This document shows positions 57,213-64,000 of a stretch of 64,000 nt of DNA, piece by piece. The notes under the pieces were generated by a model, which was given only the letters and a program-made list of their open reading frames with translations, had not been told where the DNA came from and did not search any database. The position numbers and the translations under genes are program-made. Source of the stretch: Cadophora sp. MPI-SDFR-AT-0126 (taxonomy: Eukaryota; Ascomycota; Leotiomycetes; Helotiales; Ploettnerulaceae); the NCBI GenBank assembly GCA_020747065.1, contig JAGMVK010000009.1:620001-684000 (forward strand), in the 5' to 3' direction. Within the stretch, counting starts at the first letter, position 1; every line of letters starts with the position of its first letter.

Positions 57213-57891
57213 CTATTTGTCCTTCTTCTTGCTGGCACCCTTGACCTTTGCCGTACCGCGGAGAGTCTTCTGTCTGTTCTTGCGTTGCTTGCCTGTATTT
57301 CGGATACGTTAGCTTTTCCATCTATGACATAACCACTCCAAAATGCAGCCTCCTGCCCTGATATCCCAAAGCCATAGATGTGCATGTAGGGAAACGTACG
57401 CTGTTGTCTGCTGGGCTTCTCGATCTTCGACGCAAATCCAACACGGACCAATCTGTAGTGTGGCTCGAACTTCTTCAAGGCTTCGGGCGAATCGTACACG
57501 AGGGCGAAACCGGTTGTCTTGCCACCACCGAACTGAGTCTGGAGACCGAAGACGTTGACTTGGTCCTTGTTGGCCTTGTACATCTCGGCGAGCTTGCCAC
57601 GGAGTTCATCCTTGGAGATGTTGGCGCGATTTGGGTGAAGGATATCACTGTGTGGAAAAAAATCAAGTCAGTCTCCATGCCCAACGCACTATGTGAGGGC
57701 CATCCTCCCCATCTCTCAACAACTCAAAATCCTTTATTCCTTCGCAGATGCCGATATCGAGAGGAGCGCAAGAGGTCGCAATTGATGGATTCGGAGCAGA
57801 AAACTTACACGACCATTTGCTTGCGGCCAAGGAGGGGGTTTCTGATGAACTTGCGCGTTCGCAGCGTGACTGGTTGCTCGCGGTCTGCCAT
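57213..57891 (-). CDS. RPS24: 40S ribosomal protein S24 (eS24)
   Basis: Three exons (57891-57809, 57647-57400, 57292-57213) give 136 residues in phase, the normal length. The sequence runs [26 protein letters not shown], then [48 protein letters not shown] and a Lys/Arg-rich tail ending KKKDK. This is a textbook eS24, a structural component of the small ribosomal subunit. Introns are 161 and 107 nt, longer than most here, as is common in ribosomal protein genes. I searched the introns for box C/D snoRNA motifs and saw none. The gene is divergent from the EFM3-like gene. Confidence 0.98.
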
Positions 57892-58275
57892 CTTGGCGAT
57901 TGTGTGAAAGATCCGATGCGTCTGTCTGCGTGGTGAGACAGAAGTCGGTGGAGAGGTTGTCGTAAGAGGTCGCTGTCGTCGTGGGAAGATTTGCGAGGGT
58001 GGACTGCGTGAGGACTTCGTTATCCAATGCCGCTAGTTGCGATGGAGTAGATTACGCGAGCCCACACAGAGATTTTTAGTGAAAAGGGTGCTTGCCCTAC
58101 TGCTTATTTTCAGGCCTTAGGCATCAAAACAATTTCTCAGGCCGAAATCAATATGGCAGATCTCGTGACTAAGAACCGAGTGACTGCACGCGTCGCAGTT
58201 GTTTCTCTGGTTCAAGGATGGAGAGTCTTGAAGTTGACAGTGTACATCGTACAATGATTTGTTCTTTGCGCTGTC
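57892..58275. promoter_or_regulatory. Shared divergent promoter RPS24 / EFM3-like gene
   Basis: Only 384 bp separate the two start codons. Both genes serve translation, and the region must carry both 5' UTRs and promoters. I recognise no clear TATA box. Confidence 0.6.
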
Positions 58276-59397
58276 ATGGGGATGGAGAGTCAATTGTCCG
58301 CGGATGCCCGACGTCAGCTCGATCGTTTCTGTCGTCAATACCTTCAAGTCACTCTCGAACTCGACTACCCGACTGAGGAACATCTCAAGAGCGATGCGTT
58401 CCAGCAATCTGTTTACTCTCGTATTTTCTCAGATAGGGTCCAATATGCTCCTCCTTTAAGATATCAACTTCGAGTATTGAAGGAACTGATGAAGAGAATC
58501 GAAGCCAGTATTCAAGATTGGGACGAAGAAGTATGACTTGTTCCTGGCTTCCTTTCTTTCAGATTTCTAGTGTCACATATTTTGTTCTGTATTGAAAATT
58601 TCTGACTTTACTGAATTCAGGGCATATCTGATGATCTCATGAACTGTCTCGCGGTCTTACTTTCCACTTCCCTACCAAGCGAAGAAACCTCAACTCAGCA
58701 GAAAGCATATGTCACTTATTCACTTTCACTTCTGCCTCACAAATTTGACTTAAGTCCAACAATTATTCTTCACGAAGCGCGGAATATCCTCGCCGCAGCT
58801 GGAACAACAGGACTGCGAACCTGGGAAGCTAGTCTCCATCTCGGTAACTACCTCTGCAGGAACCCGGAAGTCATCCGAGGAAAATCGATACTAGAACTTG
58901 GATCCGGAACGGGTTATATCTCAATTCTTTGTACCAAGTATCTGGAAGCCAGACACGTTCTTGCAACAGATGGAGACGATGATGTCGCGGCCAGCTTCTC
59001 GACAAATTTTTACCTCAATGGCCTTCAAGAATCCACGCGTATCGAAGGCAAGGAGCTGAAATGGGGGCATGCTCTCACAGGTGGCGAAGACTCTCGCTGG
59101 AATCTGGGCCGCCATATCAATATTGTGCTTGGGGCAGATCTTACCTATGATCCGAGGAATATCCCGCCTTTGGTATCAACATTCGGGGATCTGTTTGAGC
59201 TGTATCCACATGTGGAGATCCTCATTGCGGCCACTGTGAGAAGTGAAGAGACGTTTGGGAAATTTCCGGACGCTTGTAAGAGAAATGGGTATGGCTTTCG
59301 AGAAGTCGAATTCGAGATTCTAAAGGGAGCAGAGCAGGAAGGCCCTTTTTATTCAGATCTGGCGCCGGTGAGGCTGTGTATGATCACGAAAAGCTAA
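58276..59397 (+). CDS. EFM3: FAM86/EFM3-like protein-lysine methyltransferase
   Basis: Two exons (58276-58530, 58621-59397; 90-nt intron ending GAATTCAG) give 343 residues. The N-terminal helical region (LDRFCRQYLQ... QYAPPLRYQLRVLKELMKRIE) matches the FAM86 N-terminal domain. The methyltransferase core has TTGLRTWEASLHLGNYL, motif I ILELGSGTGYIS (SAM binding), LATDGDDDV (acidic ribose ligand), and post-motif II VLGADLTYDPRNI, the [D/N]-x-x-Y-type motif of family 16 lysine methyltransferases. Efm3/FAM86A methylates eEF2. That activity is predicted by similarity. Two in-frame ATGs (58276 and 58282) are possible starts. Divergent from RPS24. Confidence 0.92.
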
Positions 59398-60042
59398 AGC
59401 ATACCCAGGCTAGAACATGTATGGGATCAGTTTGGCGTGCGTCCTTCAATGCAGATGTTTATACGAAAATGCTGCTTCAAGGGTGTGATGACATACCTGG
59501 ATCCGTGGTTCCACCTAAACTGAGGAGTGACGGTTTTGTGTCCTGGATCCTAAGAAACAGTGTTATTGGACTTCTTGATAGGAAGTAGGAAGTAGGAAGC
59601 ACTTTCAGTGCGAGCAAGTGCTCAGCATTATGGCAAGGTGCGCCTACACGCCTCGCGTGATTCAAGTGCTTTCCCTGCTTGCATGCAAGATATCGAGCCT
59701 CATCCATTACTGGGCAAAACCAACAAACTTCGGAAAGGGAAACCATCCTTGAAACCAGGGTCTTCTCTTTGCACAACTCCCATTTAGTGGTTATCCTTAT
59801 TGAGGTAACAGAGTCCACAACTGGGTAAGCAATTTTCGGACCAAGGTCCCAGCTCTCCCCCGAATCCAATACATCCCTAGCTCAACTTATATATCCAATA
59901 TCCAGTTCAGCAATGGCGCACATGTAAGAAATTGCATATGGTGATTTGATACCTACGCGACTACACATCACATGTTGTGTGCATGCGCTGACAGGGTCAG
60001 GCACATCTTGCATCTCCATGGGTATTCGGCAATGGGCAGTAG

Positions 60043-60061
60043 GATAATGCGGCATTACCGC
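60043..60061. promoter_or_regulatory. GATAA next to an inverted GCGG-N5-CCGC
   Basis: GATAA at 60043-60047 is followed by GCGG and CCGC (60049-60061) with a 5-nt spacer, about 470 bp upstream of the CYP55 start. CGG inverted repeats are typical Zn2Cys6 target forms. Confidence 0.35.
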
Positions 60062-60378
60062 CAAGGCTCCATTTGGGTAAGCAGGTGCATATGCGATGCT
60101 GCAATTTGCTGATTACTCTTGCATCCGAATAACAATCGCTTCTTAGTATGAATTCCGAGTGAGTGTAGTTGTCATGTGGGAAAGCAGGTTGCCGATTTAG
60201 GCTTTTGAGAGGCGAGAAAGATTGATTTCTGAGTTGCAAGGTATAAAGGTACAAGCGGATAGATCGTACGATTTGTTATGGGCTTGAGTTGATTGGTAGC
60301 AGGCAATGGAATGTCCATTTCGGTTTGTCATGTTATGGATCAAGCGACGCTGGGTAAGTTCGTGAAGCGTCATTGAAG

Positions 60379-60394
60379 TGATAATTCCGCGGAA
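60379..60394. promoter_or_regulatory. Composite TGATAA + palindromic TTCCGCGGAA site in the CYP55 promoter
   Basis: TGATAA (60379-60384) abuts the perfect 10-bp palindrome TTCCGCGGAA (60385-60394), about 140 bp upstream of the start codon. TGATAA is a GATA-factor (AreA/NIT2-type) site. The palindrome resembles the nitrate regulator NirA/NIT4 consensus CTCCGHGG, differing at the first base. Confidence 0.5.
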
Positions 60395-60403
60395 CGAGGT
60401 TCA

Positions 60404-60410
60404 TATAAAG
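60404..60410 (+). promoter_or_regulatory. TATA box of the CYP55 gene
   Basis: TATAAAG, 123-129 nt upstream of the start codon and just downstream of the composite GATA/CGG site. Confidence 0.55.
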
Positions 60411-60532
60411 GGGTATGGGCAATGATCCATCAGTGCAAGGAGACATTCTGAATACATTTCGCATATACAATATACTCATCAACACTTATTGAACAATTTA
60501 GAACAACTTCCGGCAATCAAGAAGAAATCAAC

Positions 60533-61915
60533 ATGAGTTCTCTCACAGCTCCAGCTCCCCCTAAGTTCCCTTTTGCTCGTCCGTCTGGGACCACACCTGC
60601 CCCCGAATATGCCCACCTCCGGGCCACAGATCCAGTATCTCAAGTTGAGCTATTCGATGGTAGTCTTGCCTGGCTGATCGTCAAGCACAAAGACATTTGC
60701 GCCGTCCTAACCGACGAAAGACTCTCGAAGGTTTGTTTTCAGCCTTCTCCGCTCCTGCAAAAACTTAACATCAGTAGCAACGCAATAGACCAGGCTTCCC
60801 CGAACTCTCAGCAGGCGGCAAGGAAGCAGCCAAGAACAAGCCAACATTTGTTGACATGGATCCACCTCAGCATATGCAGCAAAGGAGCATGATCGAATCC
60901 ATTTTCAAGAAAGAACATATTGATAGCATGCGTCCACAAATACAGGAGACAGTCAATTCTCTCCTCGACAAGATGATTGCTGAGGGAGGATCTGAGCCCT
61001 TTGATTTCGTGGAGAAATTTGCTTTACCTGTTCCATCCTATGTATGCACATCACTCTGGAATTTGAAAGGAAATCGCTGAAGTGAAACCAACAGACAATC
61101 TACAGTATCCTCGGCGTCCCACTTACTGACCTTCCCCAACTTACCAAGTTCGCTGCAATCCGCTCCAATGGCTCAGGCACCGCAACCGAAGCCTCAAACG
61201 CCAACGCTGCTCTACTCTCCTACATGGACTCTCTCGTCACAGCTCGACTCGCTGAGCCCAAGTCTGATTTGATCTCACTCCTCGTGAAGGAACAGCTGAT
61301 TCCAGGCCACCTGACTCAAGCCGACGTAGTCCAAATCGCATTCCTCCTCCTCGTCGCCGGAAACGCAACAATGGTATCGATGATCGCCCTCGGTGTCGTC
61401 ACACTCCTCGAACACCCTGATCAACTCGAATCTCTGAGGAGAGACCCAGAGAAGTGGGCTGTACCGTTTGTGGAGGAATTGTGTAGGTTCCACACCGCAT
61501 CTGCGTTGGCGACGAAGAGAGTCGCGAAGGAGGATGTTGTGTATGGCGGGAAGTTGATCAAGGCTGGAGAAGGTATTATTGCGGCGACGCAGAGTGGGAA
61601 TCGGGATGAGGAAGTTTTTGGGAAGACGGCTGACAGCTTTGATATGAGACGCGCGAGGGGAAGTGAGGAAGCCCTGGGCTTTGGGTGGGGAGCGCATAGG
61701 TGTGTGGCGGAGTGGTTAGCAAGGGCGGAGTTGGAGATTGTATTTGGTAAGCTTGTTTAATGATTTGCTTCGAACTCAATGGTGTGTACTGACTTATAAT
61801 AGCGACATTATGGATGAAACTTCCGAATTTGAAGTTGGCGATTCCATTTGATGAGGTCAAGTACTCGCCTCCGACGAAGGATGTGGGTATCGGAGAGCTG
61901 TCTGTGGTGTTTTGA
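60533..61915 (+). CDS. CYP55: Cytochrome P450 nitric oxide reductase (P450nor, CYP55 family)
   Basis: Four exons (60533-60730, 60778-61041, 61095-61746, 61803-61915) give 408 residues, close to the usual 403. The match to fungal P450nor runs end to end: PVSQVELFDGSLAWLIVKHKD, RPGFPELSAGGK, PTFVDMDPPQHM, FALPVPSYTIYSILGVPLTDL, QIAFLLLVAGNATMV (I helix with the conserved Thr), EELCRFHTASALATKR, NRDEEVFG, and the heme loop LGFGWGAHRCVAEWLA (Cys about 357). The enzyme reduces NO to N2O directly with NADH or NADPH, the terminal step of fungal denitrification and a route of NO detoxification. No mitochondrial targeting sequence is visible at this start, so a cytosolic form is likely. The first intron has a GTTTGT donor but joins a conserved sequence correctly. 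Confidence 0.97.
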
Positions 61916-62639
61916 GGGGCTGCCATTGTCAGCATCGTTACTCTTGTAAAATTAAAGAACCAAGACAATAATATTCTGTTCAGAAGGTCCGTCTCTAGGG
62001 AGAAGTTGGGATCTTTGAAGAGGATTCACAAGAAGCAAGGGGATGGTGCAGTAGCTTTCGTCTTCCAACTTGATATTAATTTTGTGACTATGAATGGCAT
62101 GTTTGCTCTGCTTACTCTTTGTGGCATACTGTGCAACTTCCCATGTTTGAGTAATCATTTCAGGCCTGGATCATGGGATTTTGTACCCTCTGCTGTGAGC
62201 TATTACTATCTTTAATAGACGAAGTCTAACTGAGAAGCTGGGCGAGGACTTGACTTTGGGGTTCAAAGGAACTCTGAGAAAAATCCAAAGCATGAAAATC
62301 ATCAATGAAAGCTCAATGCTACTCAAAAGTCCCATAATCTTCTTGATGTTTTCATCGCAAGCAAAGAACATGTAAGGGTCTTGACCCCTTACATTACTCA
62401 AGCATCTCTCCAAGTGAATGCCAGATAACGAAGCATCTCACCTAACTCCCAACCAAATCTGCACTTCACCTTCCCACACCAAATCCCTCCCTCCACCCAC
62501 CACTTTCCATCTCCTCCCAACCTAGCCAACCCCACCGCCCTCGAGCCCGCCAAAGCACAAAGCACAAACCCCCATATCTACCTAAATACCTCGAAATCTA
62601 CCACCTCAGCTCAGAAACTTCACCAGTTTCAGTCAGTCA
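61916..62639. other. Intergenic region
   Basis: CYP55 3' UTR, then a C-rich stretch (62440-62560) with no coding character. No gene is supported. Confidence 0.5.
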
Positions 62640-62804
62640 GATCGAATAGTTCAGTGGTTAGAACGCGCCCTGCCCATGGAAACTTCTCGGCCGTCTCGAT
62701 TTTGGATAGCCTCCGTGCCTGTAGCGGGCTGAATCGTTACCCAGATAGTTTGAGTTGTTTCCGGGCGACTGGGTGAGACTGTGGTTCGATTCCATATTTG
62801 ATCA
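62640..62804 (+). ncRNA. tRNA-like RNA polymerase III element with ~100-nt insert
   Basis: GATCGAA (62640-62646) pairs with TTTGATC (62797-62803) as a 7-bp acceptor-like stem with one G-U. TA, then a D-arm GTTC/GAAC (62649-62652 with 62661-62664) and loop AGTGGTTA follow. The stretch at 62647-62657 matches the A-box TRGYNNARNNG exactly. CGCCC (62666-62670) can pair with GGGTG (62771-62775) or GGGCG (62763-62767). The T-arm TGTGG-TTCGATT-CCATA (62780-62796) contains a perfect B-box GGTTCGATTCC (62783-62793). T-runs downstream fit Pol III termination. Against a normal tRNA: about 100 nt separate the anticodon-stem halves and position 33 would be G, not U. It may be a tRNA with a large intron, a tRNA pseudogene with an insertion, or another Pol III RNA. 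Confidence 0.45.
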
Positions 62805-62820
62805 TCTCGGGAAATATTGG

Positions 62821-62843
62821 TTTTTTTTCTTTCTTTTTTTTTT
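62821..62843 (+). terminator. Poly-T tracts downstream of the tRNA-like element
   Basis: T8 at 62821-62828 and T10 at 62834-62843 lie 17-40 nt after the acceptor-like 3' end. They fit RNA polymerase III termination. Confidence 0.45.
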
Positions 62844-63597
62844 CTCGAAGTTTGGGGGAAGCGAATTTCGAGCAGTTTTGCCGATTGAGGTTGTCCTTTT
62901 CTGACCTGGGGAGAACGGAAGGGTTTGTTTAGGTTCTGAGGTGTCACGTCGCGTGCAGTTTGAGATGGAGTGATGACGATGCTAGATGTGACAAATAAAG
63001 CTCTATCTTACAGCTTTCTCTCACGATATTTAGGAGCAATAGAAAGTTGAGGATGCTCTCCACATTTCGCTCAACGTCTCAACGCGTCTGACGTTGTTCC
63101 AATTGCTTTTTTTTTTGTTTGTTTGTTTAGCCGAACAAAACATTCTAAGCGGGACCCCCAACAATTTCCAGTCACGAGAGAAACACCCGGCACACTCAAT
63201 GCAACTAAGCTGTCTTCATCGTATTCTGAATGATGTTGCTAGTGTCTGTTACGAAAAAACCACCTGTATCATATTTCAGCTGCTGTCAGAAACATGATAA
63301 TAGACAATCGAAAAGGTAATCTGTGGTGCGAAAATTTTCCCTTCAACTTATGCTTGTACGTTGAAATGAGAAATGTTAAGAAAATGCAAAGCAGAGGATG
63401 AGAGAGCCAGAAGAATAGAGCTAGACATGAAACAATGAATTGGTGGCAGTTGTTTCCTTCAGGTATTATTAGGTATGGCGCAGCTATGGAAATAATCTCC
63501 GTCTATGTCTATGCATTACAAACGGCTTGTTTGCTCTCTGCGTAACAAACATCCTGGTACAATGTACACAGCCTTCATCCCGTGCGAGGGTTGGCCT
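62844..63597. other. Intergenic region
   Basis: No gene is supported. It holds the 3' UTR of the minus-strand lipase at its right end, and a T/G-rich microrepeat (TTTG units) near 63108-63130. Confidence 0.5.
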
Positions 63598-64000
63598 TTA
63601 TAAGCCTTCCTTTGAAAGCATGTCTGCGATATCCAAGTAGAACGCAATGGCGTTGAACCTTCTAAAGTCAGCATGTTCAACTTATTTGAAGACTGGGGAC
63701 AGAACTCACTTTCTCTCATTGCCCACCAATTGCCACATCATCCACCTCAGCCGGTTCGTCCAATTGATCAAGTCCAAATGACTAACATCAACCAGAGTCC
63801 CCTTATACGTCCCCCACTTCGCACTCTCCACACTGACCAGCCCATCATTCGGCCCCTCCATCTTCTCAACCACTCGATGCGGCTGCCGAAATGCACTCCA
63901 AATACTAGGATCCACCATCGCTCCGTATGAGAAGTATCTCACGCCGGGCGCATCGGGTGTCTTGAGATTGAACTCCTCACGCATATACTTCGTGGTCAAC
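63598..64000 (-). CDS. Lipase (triacylglycerol lipase, Tgl2-like), 3' part; truncated by window edge
   Basis: Two exons are visible: from the right edge down to 63710, and 63661-63598, across a 48-nt intron (63662-63709, GTGAGT...CTTTAG). They encode the C-terminal part: YMREEFNLKTPDAPGVRYFSYG, EGPNDGLVSVESAKWGTYKG, then VSHLDLINW (presumed catalytic His), and a final helix FNAIAFYLDIADML. This closely follows the C terminus of fungal alpha/beta-hydrolase triacylglycerol lipases of the Tgl2 group, whose members act in mitochondria or at membranes. In the family GPNDGLV carries the catalytic Asp. The nucleophile Ser and N terminus lie outside the window. Confidence 0.88.

Larger units (their letters stand above)
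59398..60532. other. Intergenic region upstream of CYP55
   Basis: This contains the EFM3-like 3' UTR and the CYP55 promoter. No gene is supported. Regulatory-looking motifs (GATA sites, CGG palindromes and a TATA box) lie in the last 500 bp and are listed separately. Confidence 0.55.

Noticed and set aside
57023..57583. A 186-codon frame covering RPS24 exon 2 and its second intron
   Set aside because: After a conserved eS24 segment it reads through the intron 57293-57399. The spliced form gives the exact conserved C terminus.
57648..57808. Possible snoRNA in the first RPS24 intron
   Set aside because: Ribosomal protein introns often host snoRNAs, but there is no RUGAUGA C-box; only a CUGA near the branch point.

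Overview
The window is nuclear DNA from a filamentous ascomycete (Pezizomycotina). The evidence is many 43-100 nt GT-AG introns with CTAAC/CTGAC-type branch points, plus a CFEM receptor-like protein, a HET-domain protein, a CYP55 nitric oxide reductase, a fungal CorA-like transporter and secreted pectinases. A Leotiomycete-like species is plausible, but the sequence alone does not settle it. Splice junctions below were read by eye from splice signals, reading phase and family conservation. In most genes the exon lengths add up to an exact number of codons.

Layout. 0-10 kb: NmrA-like oxidoreductase (-), a repeat-containing hypothetical protein (+) and a CFEM membrane protein (-) whose start codon overlaps the stop of a small upstream reading frame. 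11-20 kb: DBP5 RNA helicase (-) and BZZ1 F-BAR/SH3 protein (+) in divergent orientation, then a zinc-finger protein (+). 21-29.7 kb: a ten-exon CorA-like transporter (+), a derlin (-) converging on it, a possible degraded gene, and a secreted heme-thiolate peroxidase (-). 32-39 kb: a pectate lyase (+), a possible small gene (-) and a G-protein alpha subunit (-). 42.7-50.2 kb: a 2,496-residue protein made of about 1,800 low-complexity residues and a C-terminal MFS transporter (+). 50.8-56 kb: a secreted polygalacturonase-like beta-helix protein (-) and a HET-domain protein (-). 57-59.4 kb: RPS24 (-) and an EFM3-like methyltransferase (+) sharing a short divergent promoter. 60.5-64 kb: CYP55 nitric oxide reductase (+), a tRNA-like Pol III element, and the 3' end of a lipase (-) running off the right edge.

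How the genes fit together. There is no obvious biosynthetic cluster; most genes are housekeeping or signalling (mRNA export, endocytic actin, ERAD, translation, G-protein signalling). Pectate lyase, polygalacturonase-like protein, heme-thiolate peroxidase and CFEM protein suit a life on plant material. CYP55 indicates nitrite/NO metabolism, and its promoter carries a GATA site directly abutting a palindromic CGG site.

The most interesting signals are the CYP55 promoter module, the tRNA-like Pol III element with a roughly 100-nt insert, the giant MFS fusion, the ATGA overlap upstream of the CFEM gene, and a 231-codon frame interrupted only by three TAG codons.
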